Positions 7,722-15,829 of a stretch of DNA of 37,300 bases are shown piece by piece; position 1 is the stretch's first letter; every line of letters starts with the position of its first letter. The notes below the pieces were generated by a model that did not search any database, was not told where the DNA came from, and worked only from the letters and a program-made list of their open reading frames with translations. The position numbers were made by a program, and so were the translations under genes. The stretch lies in contig JAHHHT010000019.1 in NCBI GenBank assembly GCA_019359235.1, positions 1 through 37,300 of the forward strand, given 5' to 3'. This DNA comes from Oscillatoria princeps RMCB-10. Lineage in GTDB: Bacteria; Cyanobacteriota; Cyanobacteriia; Cyanobacteriales; Oscillatoriaceae.

Positions 7722-8348
7722 CTATCTTAAAGGGTGCGCACCGGGCGGACATTGTATTTCCCCATCCTTAATAGTTGGCAGAGTAGAAGGCAAAGGAATC
7801 CATCTGTCAATTTCGCAAATTTCAGAATGTGGTAAAGTCTCAGTACCTTTTATTCTTTTCTGGGTGGTGTACACCACTCCGATGTAACTCTTGTCCTGGG
7901 TATTTTTAGCTTTGGCAAGCATAAAAACGCTCTGGGGAGCAGATGCTGGCTTCACCGGCTCCTTCAATTCTTGCACCGGCACCATTGGCGACAATATTTG
8001 GTAGCTGTAATTCTCTGGCTCTTTTGGGTTTCCGGAATTCTCTCGATCTTTCATGATTCCCGGATTCGGGAGTAAAATGGAATCGCTAAAATAACCTTTC
8101 TCCGTATAGTACGCTTCCTGGGCGCGGTTCAGCGCCCCAATATAGTTTCTCGCTTCCACTGAGTTGTCAATACTCTTTTGAAATATCAGAAACATATTCT
8201 CCCTGAAATCGTAGAAAGGCAATAACAAGTTCACCAGAACGCCACTGTAAATTAAAATCCGCAACAGCAGCCCTTTCAGGGAAAACCCCTGGCTTTCATT
8301 TTTATTTAACGAAGATTGCTGCAACTTAGCGTTGGTTTGCACTTGCAT
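7722..8348 (-). CDS. Type IV pilin-like protein (Pilin_GH type)
   Basis: 208 aa. The N-terminus has a hydrophobic helix at about 22-46 (GFSLKGLLLRILIYSGVLVN) that resembles a class III prepilin signal. It has Gly-Phe at the expected cleavage site but lacks the usual Glu at +5. The body carries the cyanobacterial pilin-like pattern ARNYIGALNRAQEAYYTEKG, then NYSYQI, and a C-terminal CEI...CPPG cysteine pair, which matches the 'type IV pilin-like G and H' family. It is probably exported to the cytoplasmic membrane as a minor pilin or pseudopilin. An AGGAGG lies nine bases before the ATG, and a strong promoter lies upstream (8426-8454). Monocistronic, convergent with kinase 2. Confidence 0.8.
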   Translation of the reverse strand: MQVQTNAKLQQSSLNKNESQGFSLKGLLLRILIYSGVLVNLLLPFYDFRENMFLIFQKSIDNSVEARNYIGALNRAQEAYYTEKGYFSDSILLPNPGIMKDRENSGNPKEPENYSYQILSPMVPVQELKEPVKPASAPQSVFMLAKAKNTQDKSYIGVVYTTQKRIKGTETLPHSEICEIDRWIPLPSTLPTIKDGEIQCPPGAHPLR

Positions 8349-8425
8349 GGGATATTCCTCCTGTAATCACCGGCTCTGTGGGGTGCTGACAGCTTAGCGC
8401 TCTGGCTTTGGAGAGCCGGCTTCCT

Positions 8426-8454
8426 ATTATAGCTTACCCATTAGGCGACTGCAA
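8426..8454 (-). promoter_or_regulatory. Sigma-70 type promoter of the pilin-like gene
   Basis: On the minus strand TTGCAG (8454-8449) is followed by 17 bases and a perfect TATAAT (8431-8426). Transcription would start near 8419, about 70 bases before the ATG at 8348. Confidence 0.65.
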
Positions 8455-8808
8455 TATATCACTGGGCAAAAGGGATTTCTTGAAAACCCATCCCAGCAAC
8501 CAAGTTTATTTTATAAGACCTTCGTCCCAAAGTATGGTGCTGTGGCAGTACAGTTGCTGTTTCCCACAACCACAACGGATATAGCCTTTCTCATATCAGT
8601 GCGGTAGATTTTTCGCTTCCGCACTCATCCGGGACTCCCTCCCGGCTCTCAAAGGGATGTGTCGCGGCTATACATAGAGCGGTTCTCATTTGGATGAGTC
8701 GGCCCCAAAAACCCGGTTTCGTAGGGGCGGGGCACTCACGGAGACCGCCCCTTCCGGGTTTATCACTGCCGTCTCTCAATAGCTCACTAATATGAGGAAC
8801 GCACTCAA

Positions 8809-8931
8809 GTGAACGAACTCATAAAACTGCTTCCAGAAAAACCTGAGCCAATTAAATTGGCTCAGATTTTCCAAAGTATATCCCGTAAGGTTGTATCCAC
8901 CGGCCTTCCACCTTGTAGCAACCTCACCTAA
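8809..8931 (+). CDS. Possible 40-aa ORF containing a palindrome
   Basis: GTG at 8809, stop TAA at 8929-8931, product beginning MNELIKLLPEKPEPIKLAQI. The composition is protein-like, and a GAGG lies 12 bases upstream. The middle of the frame is a perfect 23-bp palindrome, which argues either for a structured mRNA or for an untranslated regulatory hairpin. No family recognised. Confidence 0.3.
   Translation: MNELIKLLPEKPEPIKLAQIFQSISRKVVSTGLPPCSNLT
8843..8865. other. Perfect 11-bp-arm palindrome, terminator-like
   Basis: CTGAGCCAATT, one central A, AATTGGCTCAG, with AAAAAC before and ATTTTCC after. The flanking A and T tracts would suit a bidirectional terminator, though no clear upstream gene on the plus strand needs one. 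It lies inside the possible 40-aa ORF. Confidence 0.5.
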
Positions 8932-9103
8932 ATAGGCGAAGGGATTTTAAGGTAAGGGCTGGGTATTAAGGTTTGATTGAAAGAAGTTTGAAAAATTTGT
9001 CTGCCGTAGGCGTCCCCTTTGGACAGGCTTTAAGATTGGGCCAAGAAGAAATTAACCTGCCAACTGCAGCGCGAACCAACAGGCTTGCTCCTTGTCAATC
9101 ATG

Positions 9104-9325
9104 TCAGATCCGGACGGCAGGTTCCACCGGCGTTTCCTTCTCCCAGGCGATCATCTGCTGGAGACCTTCCCAAGGCGGCGCAAAGGGTGGCACAGCCAGA
9201 GCACAAGCCTTCCAGCTAGCTTGCACCTGCACGTTGAGCTGCAGGCAGTGGCCACCTCGGCGTCCTTCGAGACTGTAAAACCGGCAGTTGCGACAGGTAG
9301 AAGCTAGACACTTGCTGGTACTCAT
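9104..9325 (-). CDS. Small conserved Cys-rich cyanobacterial protein
   Basis: 73 aa with cysteines at 6, 11, 14, 27 and 41. The core is CRNCRFYSLEGRRGGHCLQL, followed by WKACALAVPPFAPPW. I recognise this CxxC...GRRGGHC...WKAC...PPFAPxWE pattern as a small hypothetical protein widespread in cyanobacteria. The Cys arrangement suggests a structural zinc or another metal. No signal peptide or membrane segment. The ATG at 9325 gives the family-like N-terminus; a good ribosome site is not evident. The upstream 200 bp contain no other gene. The longer plus-strand frames across this locus are shadows. Confidence 0.7.
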   Translation of the reverse strand: MSTSKCLASTCRNCRFYSLEGRRGGHCLQLNVQVQASWKACALAVPPFAPPWEGLQQMIAWEKETPVEPAVRI

Positions 9326-9499
9326 GGATGTTCTCAGTGAAACTCGGTGCCTCTACTATGCAACTTTTCTGCGAAGCAAATGGTAGTGTAAGTATCAAAA
9401 TGAATGTGATCGGATTAAAATAATCTGTTGATCTAAATCTCTCAAAACCTGTGACGCTGGGCCTGTCTGCTGGCGATCGGCGTCACTGGGGAAGGTGAG

Positions 9500-9520
9500 G
9501 GGTGCGTTAATAACGCACCC
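9500..9520. terminator. Hairpin at the 3' end of the Pro-rich membrane protein gene
   Basis: GGGTGCGTTA at 9500-9509 pairs perfectly with TAACGCACCC at 9511-9520, only 12 bp beyond the stop of the minus-strand gene. There is no T-run, so it may act as an mRNA 3' stabiliser or be a repeat. The same GGGTGCGTT/AACGCACCC core occurs in the repeats at 35844-35990. Confidence 0.5.
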
Positions 9521-9532
9521 TGCTGCTGCGTG

Positions 9533-10399
9533 CTATGGGGCGGAACCGGCTGGCGCACCGGCACCGGCACCCGATGTGCTGCCGGGCGCTGCTGTAGTGC
9601 CGGCACCCGAGGTGGTGCCGGCGGGAGCGGGCGAGCCGGTGTCAGACTCGCCACCCGTTGCGCTGCCGGTTTCGCTCCTTGTCCCCGGAGCTGTAGCGCC
9701 CCGATCGCTGCCGGTTGGCGACCGGTCAGGTGAAGTCTCAGGAGTGCGAGCCGGCGGCGTCAGATCCCGCGGTTTCGGGGAATTGGGAGCTGCGCTACTG
9801 CTATCCGGTGCGGGCGAGGGAGCAGGTGCGGTCTGTGGCGCGGGGCTCGGCTGAGTCGGAGCGTCTTGGCGCTCGGAATTGGGAACCGTGATATTGATAT
9901 CCGGTGCGGGGGCTGGAGCGGGCTGGTTCTGGGGATTGGGAACCGTGATATTGATATCCGGTGGAGTGGTTGGCTGCTGGGGAATGGGAATGATCCGGTC
10001 GGCGGGGGGCTGTTGGGGAACCGGAACCTGCCTTTCAATGATGGTTGTTTCTTTGGAGGGGGAAGGCGCGGCTGCCGGTGTCGGAGATTCGTTGCGCTGG
10101 TTGAGGTAATATAAGGTGCCGCCGGCCAGCGCCGCAACAGAGGCGAGAATAATACCTAGCAGCAAGGCGCGAGACGCAGTCTGGTTATCGCGAACATCTT
10201 GATACTCGGCTTGCCGGTAGCTCTCGGAAACTCGACCGTGCGCGTCACCTTCGTCATAAGCCGCTCGCTGAGAATCGCCGGCTGTGCTGTTAACCGTTTC
10301 GCTGCTTCGCGTCGTGCTGGTGTAAGCGTTCGTTTCAGGGTCAGAGTGAACCTCGCGACTGACTTCACGGCTGTAGTTATTTGGCTCGTTCGTTTTCAT
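9533..10399 (-). CDS. Membrane-anchored Pro/Ala-rich low-complexity protein
   Basis: 288 aa, unknown function. Residues 1-77 are hydrophilic and acidic. One transmembrane helix lies at about 78-98 (RALLLGIILASVAALAGGTL). The rest is Pro/Ala/Ser/Thr/Gly-rich and disordered, with two copies of PDINITVPN near 145-175. The long tail is probably in the periplasm or reaches into the cell wall. The two PDINITV units are also visible as a DNA repeat at about 9885-9960. The single-pass anchor and rigid Pro-rich stalk resemble cell-wall-spanning linkers, but no catalytic domain is present. The 200 bp downstream hold a hairpin. Confidence 0.8.
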   Translation of the reverse strand: MKTNEPNNYSREVSREVHSDPETNAYTSTTRSSETVNSTAGDSQRAAYDEGDAHGRVSESYRQAEYQDVRDNQTASRALLLGIILASVAALAGGTLYYLNQRNESPTPAAAPSPSKETTIIERQVPVPQQPPADRIIPIPQQPTTPPDINITVPNPQNQPAPAPAPDINITVPNSERQDAPTQPSPAPQTAPAPSPAPDSSSAAPNSPKPRDLTPPARTPETSPDRSPTGSDRGATAPGTRSETGSATGGESDTGSPAPAGTTSGAGTTAAPGSTSGAGAGAPAGSAP

Positions 10400-10800
10400 A
10401 ATTTGTCTTGCCAGAACTCGTCAAAAAATCTTCCTGTCTGAGAGCTTCTCCTCTTTTCCAGAGCGAGCGAACAGGTAGGCTGTCAGCTTTTTGTTTGCTG
10501 TCCTAAGTTCGCACTTCCTGGGAATCCCTTGCGGGAAACTCCGGGATATCACTCCGGACTCTGTGCGCTAGCCCAGCTGCGCTTGCCCGACGGACAGCGG
10601 AAGTGGTGCTGGCTAACAATTAAGCTAATCACAATCTAATTGACTTGGGGTTTGTGCCGCCTCTTCCCCAGGAATGATTTCAAGCTTGCTTGGCCTGTAG
10701 GGGGTGATTAGCTCTCACGATGAAGTTGCGCTCATCAAGACAGGAGGCGCGAGAGAGTCAGCAAGGACGGCGCGAGACAGGAGCCAGAAGGCTCTCTTAA

Positions 10801-10828
10801 CTTCTGACTTCTGACTTCTGACTTCCGG
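10801..10828. repeat. Tandem heptamer CTTCTGA
   Basis: Three perfect copies (10801-10821) and a fourth imperfect one. This is one of the short tandemly repeated heptamers common in filamentous cyanobacteria. Confidence 0.8.
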
Positions 10829-11388
10829 CAGATTTATCCTCCGGGTTGCGCCCTAGCATCTACCCCGCCGCCCAGTTTTGTCTGCCTAAAAGCTTTCCAG
10901 CAGCCACTCCAGGATTTCCCAGCCTCAAACTTTGAATTTTCCAGTCGGATGGCTGGTTATTGTGTCTCCAGATGTTACGCCTGGGATTCAATGGGCTATG
11001 GCAGCGCCGTCAACAGCGCAGTAAAGCCATTAATTCCTGTCTTAATTTCTTCCTTTTCTTCTCTTGGCGCTCGGGCGCGTCTTGGCGGTTACAAAAAAAA
11101 AACCAAACCTAATCTCAGCCGCTCTATAAGCTATTTTCTCCCAAAAGCGAGACATAAAACTTTCCAGCTTTCGCAGTTAAGTATGACGCCCTAAAAGGAA
11201 ATTGCTAGGAATTCACGCTCGTGCGCTTTGGGAGTGCGTGCCGGTGCCGGAAGCGCGTTCATCTCGGGCAAAAATTCCCGCTCCTCACCCAGGGCGTGGA
11301 AGCTTGGCGCAGTGCCGGTGGCGCAAAAGTGGCACGCTTCCGGGCCAGCAGGCATTTGCCACCTGCCAAGCTGAGGGGGGATTGGGCA

Positions 11389-11520
11389 TCATCGCATGGG
11401 GCATTGGCCAAAACAATCAATCCACGCATCCAAAATCCACGCATCCAAAATCCAAAATCCTTGCATCCAAAATCCAAAATCCTCATGGGACATTGGGGAT
11501 TGGGCATTGGGGATTGGCAA
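11389..11520. repeat. Short tandem repeat block (STRR type)
   Basis: Iterations of GCATCCAAAATCC and GGGGATTGGGCATT flank the linker CAAAACAATCAATCC. A related block, with the linker CAAAACAATTAATCC, lies at 17243-17375. It generates misleading open frames in all phases. Confidence 0.8.
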
Positions 11521-11954
11521 TCGCCTCGATCTGGAGCCTAATTTCGGCTTAACGACAGGAGATGATATTAAAAAGCCCACAGCCAGAGGGCAAGGATGAC
11601 GAGACAAAGGAACGCTGGCGGGCTTCTCGCCCCATTGCTTTCCGCACGGCGGGGTGAGATAATCAAGCACGCTCAGCATTGATGGCTAAGCAGAAGGCAA
11701 TCTAAAATCCAATAAAAATCTAAAATTTTCTGTTGCCGGTGGAGAACACTGCCAAGGCAATCTGCGGCGGGGAAGCCCAGGACAGTTGAAAAGTAGGGGC
11801 TGTGTGATCGCCATCACCCAGCCAGCATCGGATTGTCACAACCTCTCAGAGGTTTCAATCACTTCCAGCCCTAGAAAGGCACGCCAGTATTTATTTAGGA
11901 GTACAGCAAAGGACAGAAGCCCTGTCACTGAACTGTAAGTGTGGGGAGATTAAG

Positions 11955-12146
11955 ATGTTGGAAAGACTACTGCTAGCCGCCGCGATCACATTTTCACTAA
12001 ACCTGTTTCTGGGAGTGAGTGTGCCTGGTGCAACCCAGCACGATTCCGAATTGAACCGGCAGCCCGGGGCACCTCAAATTGCAATGGAACTGCCAAGCCA
12101 CCAGACGGTGGAAATGTCGCAACCGAGCAAGCGCAGCCAGCCATAG
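11955..12146 (+). CDS. Small exported protein, 63 aa
   Basis: GGGGAG lies six bases before the ATG, which is a good ribosome site. The N-terminus MLERLLLAAAITFSLNLFLG is a plausible signal peptide, with possible cleavage after VPGA near residue 26. The remaining about 37 residues are polar (Gln, Ser, Pro). I do not recognise a family. The gene is followed by about 110 bp and then copy B of the 110-bp element. Confidence 0.5.
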   Translation: MLERLLLAAAITFSLNLFLGVSVPGATQHDSELNRQPGAPQIAMELPSHQTVEMSQPSKRSQP

Positions 12147-12258
12147 CCGCAACGCTTGCGGCTCCCCAGGAGTGGCCTGCTGTCACCGGCACCGGCAGAG
12201 CTGGCCGGCACGGCCCTGCGGCTGACCCGGCGATAAAAGATTTAAGAGCGATGGAGAG

Positions 12259-12368
12259 GGGAGCATACCGGTTGTGGGAAGAAGCCCATATCAATGCGAC
12301 AATGATTTCAGCAGGTTGCAGGAGGAGAAGATTTTTGGCCAGCTGAATCCCGGAAACGGGATTGAAAC
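12259..12368 (+). repeat. 110-bp dispersed element, copy B (rfaE2 leader)
   Basis: It has the same orientation relative to the downstream gene as copy A. It contains GCAGGAGGAGAAG, then ATT where copy A has ATG, followed by the frame [12 protein letters not shown]. That frame continues out of the element and stops at a TGA overlapping the rfaE2 ATG (ATGA at 12390-12393). The hairpin AATCCCGGAAACGGGATT is identical to copy A. Confidence 0.9.
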
Positions 12369-12389
12369 CACGCCACAAGCCCGGAACCC

Positions 12390-12887
12390 ATGATTCCCAA
12401 CCTCTACACCGTAACTGAACTGCAAAAAGCGCTAGCGGCGTCCCCCGAACGCTGGCGACCGCTGGTGTTCACCAACGGCTGCTTCGACTTGCTCCATGCC
12501 GGTCATGTCCGGTACTTGCAGGTTGCCAGATCCTTGGGGCGAGCGCTAGTGGTGGGGTTAAATAGCGACCGGTCGGTGCAGAGCATCAAACCGCACCGGC
12601 AGGGATTGCCCCCCCGCCCGATTGTGCCAGAGACGCAGCGGGCGGAAGTGCTGTGCGCCCTCAAACCAGTAGACGGGGTGGTGATCTTTTCTGAAACCAC
12701 CGCCACCGGACTCATCGAAGCGCTCAAGCCCGACATTTACGTCAAAGGCGGCGACTATAAAATAGAAACCCTGCCGGAAGCGCCGGCGGTGCTGGCGTAT
12801 GGTGGCCACCTGGAGCTAGTCAGCATCGAAATTCCCACTTCCACCACCGGGATCGTAGACCGCATCTTGCGTGCCACAGCGCTGTAA
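12390..12887 (+). CDS. rfaE2: D-glycero-beta-D-manno-heptose 1-phosphate adenylyltransferase
   Basis: Single-domain (165 aa) equivalent of the C-terminal half of HldE. It joins an adenylyl group to D-beta-D-heptose 1-phosphate to give ADP-heptose for lipopolysaccharide. The nucleotidyltransferase signature is VFTNGCFDLLHAGHVRYL at about 28-45, with the HAGH (HxGH) catalytic motif at 37-40. YVKGGDY near 117-123 and STTGIVDRI near the C-terminus are family motifs. There is no Shine-Dalgarno just before ATG 12390. The nearest GGAGG is in the 110-bp element about 65 bases upstream, so start use may depend on coupling to that element's frame. The start of gun4 follows after 42 bp. Confidence 0.93.
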   Translation: MIPNLYTVTELQKALAASPERWRPLVFTNGCFDLLHAGHVRYLQVARSLGRALVVGLNSDRSVQSIKPHRQGLPPRPIVPETQRAEVLCALKPVDGVVIFSETTATGLIEALKPDIYVKGGDYKIETLPEAPAVLAYGGHLELVSIEIPTSTTGIVDRILRATAL

Positions 12888-12929
12888 GACAATGGATCGG
12901 TGGCAGCAACCTTAAACAGAAGTGGTTTC

Positions 12930-13658
12930 ATGACTGACTCGAAGACTAATTCAGCCCCGATCGCCGCACCGTCCGATATCAGCGGTCTTGGCTCGCAGTT
13001 GAGGTCGGCACCTGAGAAAACGCAGATGCAGCTGATTCAACAGCTGGCAGATCCCAGCAATGCCGGTTTGGACATCCTGATGGAATTTTTAATGGAGCAA
13101 CCGCCGGCACCGGCTTCTGTGGTGGCGGGGAAAGCCTACCAAACCCTGTACCAGTCCAATTCCCCAAAAGCAGCAGAATTCCTCCAAACCCACTTTCCCA
13201 CGGGAGTGGTGCCCCTGCGCTCAGAGCGGGGCGCGGACTACACCGAGCTGCAACAGCGGCTGGCGCGTCAGGACTTTCAAGCCGCAGACCGGCTGACCCT
13301 GCAAAAGCTCTGCGAACTGGCAGGTGCCGGTGCGGTGCTCAGAAAGTGGCTGTATTTCACCGAGATTGACAGCTTCCCGATTCCCGACCTGCTTTCCATC
13401 AATTCCCTGTGGCTGGTTCACTCGGAAGGCAAGTTTGGCTTTTCCGTGCAGCGGGAAATTTGGCTCGCTCAGGGCCAGAACTGGGACAAAATGTGGCCCA
13501 AAATTGGCTGGAAAACTGGCAACAGCTGGACGCGATACCCCAATGAGTTTACCTGGGACCTGACGGCACCGCGCGGTCATTTGCCCCTGTCCAACCAGCT
13601 GCGGGGAGTGCGGGCGATGGAAAAGTTGCTCTCTCACCCGGCTTGGAGTTCAACCTGA
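12930..13658 (+). CDS. gun4: GUN4-domain tetrapyrrole-binding regulator
   Basis: Gun4 binds protoporphyrin IX and Mg-protoporphyrin and stimulates magnesium chelatase (ChlH) at the chlorophyll branch point. The 242-residue form has the cyanobacterial layout: an N-terminal helical bundle (about 20-95), then the GUN4 domain (about 98-235) starting DYTELQQRLARQDFQAADRL. The signature WLYFTEIDSFPIPDLLSINS is followed by FGFSVQREIWL and WDLTAPRGHLP. The start was placed at ATG 12930 (MTDSKTNSAP) because the frame upstream to a GTG at 12900 looks non-conserved. It is close behind rfaE2 and possibly co-transcribed. Confidence 0.93.
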   Translation: MTDSKTNSAPIAAPSDISGLGSQLRSAPEKTQMQLIQQLADPSNAGLDILMEFLMEQPPAPASVVAGKAYQTLYQSNSPKAAEFLQTHFPTGVVPLRSERGADYTELQQRLARQDFQAADRLTLQKLCELAGAGAVLRKWLYFTEIDSFPIPDLLSINSLWLVHSEGKFGFSVQREIWLAQGQNWDKMWPKIGWKTGNSWTRYPNEFTWDLTAPRGHLPLSNQLRGVRAMEKLLSHPAWSST

Positions 13659-14099
13659 CCGGCCTGCCTTAGCTCCCGGACGTCAAAACCCGAGTTTGGA
13701 TTAAGGACAATTCACCCAGCCATCCTCGTGCGGCTGTGTTCGCGCTCCACTTCAATTGGGAAAAATGTATGTAAGTCAACGCCACCCTAAAGTAGAGCGA
13801 GCGCGTGACGGCGTTTCTGCTGCAGGACAAAAGAGCGCTAGTCAATGTGGGGACCGAACATGTTCGGTCCCCACACCATCCTCCCCGTCCCTTTTCGATA
13901 GGTGGTTTGAAGTGGAATTGCCCACAACTGTGGGCAAAATTGTTTCTCTCGTCTGAAGTCCACCGTTGAAATGCGCCAGTCCTGTACGGTCGGCTAACAG
14001 CCCCAGGCAAGGGGGAACAGCGCCTCCGTAGCGGCAGGACACACCCTGTGAGCCTGAAACAATGTTTGTAATGGTTGTAGGCCGCCACCCAAAACTGCT
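13659..14099. other. Intergenic region with a 28-bp perfect palindrome
   Basis: No gene is supported; the minus frame 13669-14088 has no recognisable sequence. The notable item is GTGGGGACCGAACA at 13847-13860, followed immediately by its reverse complement (13861-13874). It could be a rho-independent-like stop for gun4, a mobile palindrome, or a dimeric protein site. Confidence 0.7.
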
Positions 14100-15602
14100 A
14101 TGATAGCACCCGAAAACAAAAGAATTGGTTGTCTTGACGATTTGGCAGAGGCAGCACGAGAAGAGCAGCGCCTGCTGGCACTGGCTGAATCGGGCCTGCT
14201 AGAAGCACAAACGGTGCCGGTCTTCGAGGAAGCAACTGAAGCTGCAGCTGACTTTCTCGAGACACCTATCTGCATCGCCGGACTGTTGGACAAAGACCGG
14301 CACTGGCTGAAGGCCGCTGTGGGGATGTCCGAGCTGGGCCACATGACTCAGCTGCCCGATCCGTGTCAGATGAAGCGCAGTGAGTCCTTCTGCGCCCGAG
14401 TGGTGGAGAGCGGCCAGGTTTTGGCTGTCCGCGACACAGCGGCCCATCCAGCTTTCTCCCATCTTTCTTTAGTGCGGGAGTACGGCGTCCGCGCTTATTT
14501 GGGAGTGCCGCTGCTGACCGAGTCGGGCCATTGCCTGGGGGCGCTCGCCGTCATGGATCTCGCACCTCGCACCTTTACCCGCAAACAAATTCAGTTTTTA
14601 GAACTGACCGCCCGCTGGATGATGAGTGAGTTTGAACTACAGCGGCTAAAATCTAGCTTGCCGCTCAGCCATCTCGCCACTCAGCTGCGCGAACACAGCC
14701 ACAAATCCACCGCACCCGTCACCCCATCGCTTCTTCTCAATCCAGTTAAAGCTGAAATGCTGACTCACCTGACGCAGGATCTGCGCACTCCCCTGACTTC
14801 AGTGATGGGAATGACTAGCGTACTCAGCCGTGGAATTTATGGCCCTTTGACCAACAAACAGAAAGAGTACCTCGGCATTATCAACGACAGTGGCCGGTAC
14901 TTGCTGTCCCAGGTAGAGGCAATTTTGGCCCTGGAAACACTCTCCGACAGCAGCCCCGCTGTGGGGCAAACAGCCGCAGACATTGAAATGCTCTGCCAGC
15001 AGGTTATCAATGCCCTAGAACAAGATGCCAGCCGGCGAGAGCAAGAAATTCGCCTGTCAGTAGAGCCCGGCAATCGGATTTGGGTGCTCGATAAAATTAA
15101 AGTCCAGCAGATGCTCTATCACCTGGTTTTTAGCGTTATTCAAGCCGCAACCCCCGGCAGTATCGTTCGCATCCATGCCTGTCGCAAGTTAAGTGGGCTC
15201 AACATTGCCGTTTGGGTTTCCCACCCCTGGTTGGGAGAAGGTATCCCCCTTGCCGATCTCTCATCGTGCCCCCTATCGCTGCTCTCCCGGCCAAACCCTG
15301 ACGCCGCACCCCCCGACAGCAGCGACTTGCTAGCGCCAGGAGAACTTTCCGTAAGCGTTGCGGGAGGCGACAGCGTCCTTCTGCCCCACAAGCCAGATAA
15401 CGGACACGCGCCGGCTGAGTCGGGTTTGGGTGTCCTGGTTGAGCCAGAAACATTCGAGAAGGCATTACCCACTCTTCGCTCTCGCGAATCTCTGGGGCTA
15501 TTGCTCAGCTGTCTGCTGGCGGAAATCCAGGGCGGAGACATCAGCATTCAAGGCTCCTCCGAGTCGGGGTATCGATATACTGTCAGCTTGCCACAGCTTT
15601 AA
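14100..15602 (+). CDS. GAF-domain protein with degenerate histidine kinase core
   Basis: 500 aa, soluble. A GAF sensory domain occupies about 38-180 (typical DPCQMKRSESFCARVVESG and YLGVPLLTESGHCLGALAVMD). A HisKA-like helix follows at about 216-280. The H-box reads THLTQDLRTPL, so the phospho-accepting His of SHELRTPL is replaced by Gln226; a His lies three residues earlier (H223). The ATPase part keeps only an outline: the N-box Asn is not evident (HLVFSVIQAATPG), and I see no DxGxG or GxGL boxes. It probably binds a ligand and acts as a partner or scaffold, not as an active kinase. A terminator-like hairpin follows at 15633-15669. No response regulator is adjacent. Confidence 0.85.
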   Translation: MIAPENKRIGCLDDLAEAAREEQRLLALAESGLLEAQTVPVFEEATEAAADFLETPICIAGLLDKDRHWLKAAVGMSELGHMTQLPDPCQMKRSESFCARVVESGQVLAVRDTAAHPAFSHLSLVREYGVRAYLGVPLLTESGHCLGALAVMDLAPRTFTRKQIQFLELTARWMMSEFELQRLKSSLPLSHLATQLREHSHKSTAPVTPSLLLNPVKAEMLTHLTQDLRTPLTSVMGMTSVLSRGIYGPLTNKQKEYLGIINDSGRYLLSQVEAILALETLSDSSPAVGQTAADIEMLCQQVINALEQDASRREQEIRLSVEPGNRIWVLDKIKVQQMLYHLVFSVIQAATPGSIVRIHACRKLSGLNIAVWVSHPWLGEGIPLADLSSCPLSLLSRPNPDAAPPDSSDLLAPGELSVSVAGGDSVLLPHKPDNGHAPAESGLGVLVEPETFEKALPTLRSRESLGLLLSCLLAEIQGGDISIQGSSESGYRYTVSLPQL

Positions 15603-15632
15603 GCTGGGAGCTGGGGGCAATCAAGCCAGCCC

Positions 15633-15669
15633 GGATGAGGGGATATTGAACTCGATTATCCCCTCATCC
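15633..15669 (+). terminator. 13-bp stem-loop after the GAF/histidine kinase-like gene
   Basis: GGATGAGGGGATA (15633-15645) pairs exactly with TATCCCCTCATCC (15657-15669) across an 11-base loop, 30 bp after the stop. No U-tract follows. Confidence 0.55.
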
Positions 15670-15715
15670 CCTAATCCCGGCTCATGAAAAGCAAAATTTT
15701 ATGCCGGTGGAAAAA

Positions 15716-15744
15716 TTGACAGGACGCCTTTCTTCCTGTTAAAC
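15716..15744 (+). promoter_or_regulatory. Candidate promoter for ictB
   Basis: TTGACA (15716-15721), 17 bases, TTAAAC (15739-15744). The -35 is consensus and the spacing ideal, but the -10 is weak. The ictB start is 86 bases further on. Confidence 0.35.
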
Positions 15745-15829
15745 AGCTTGCCCAGTCGTTTTCAAGGATAATGGCGTATGGCTTGTGCTATGGCCACAAC
15801 GATTGTTTTTCCGACCTAGCAGGCAGTCC

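Larger units (their letters stand above)
8349..9103. other. Gene-poor region upstream of the pilin-like gene
   Basis: It holds the pilin-gene promoter, a half-copy of the AAACCCGGTTTC repeat near 8709-8720, a possible 40-aa ORF (8809-8931) and a perfect palindrome (8843-8865). The plus frame opening at 8973 has no family features and overlaps the better-supported minus gene at 9104-9325. Confidence 0.5.
10400..11954. other. 1.5-kb repeat-rich region without a convincing gene
   Basis: Several short open frames occur (for example plus 10949-11194, plus 11202-11552 and minus 11389-11679), but none has a family signature or ribosome site. The last two only read the tandem repeats. Recognisable content is a heptamer array (10801-10828), an STRR block (11389-11520) and AT-rich DNA just before the small gene at 11955. 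Confidence 0.5.

Noticed and set aside
8973-9307. Plus-strand ORFs near 9000-9300
   Set aside because: The minus-strand Cys-rich protein (9104-9325) has a recognisable conserved pattern; the plus frames do not.
9442-10441. Overlapping Gly-, Ala- or Pro-rich ORFs on both strands
   Set aside because: Low-complexity GC-rich coding DNA of the 9533-10399 gene opens all frames. Only that frame has a start, a membrane helix and a sensible layout.
11202-11679. ORFs reading repeated IQNPKS, GHWG or FGFWM peptides
   Set aside because: They are translations of tandem STRR DNA.
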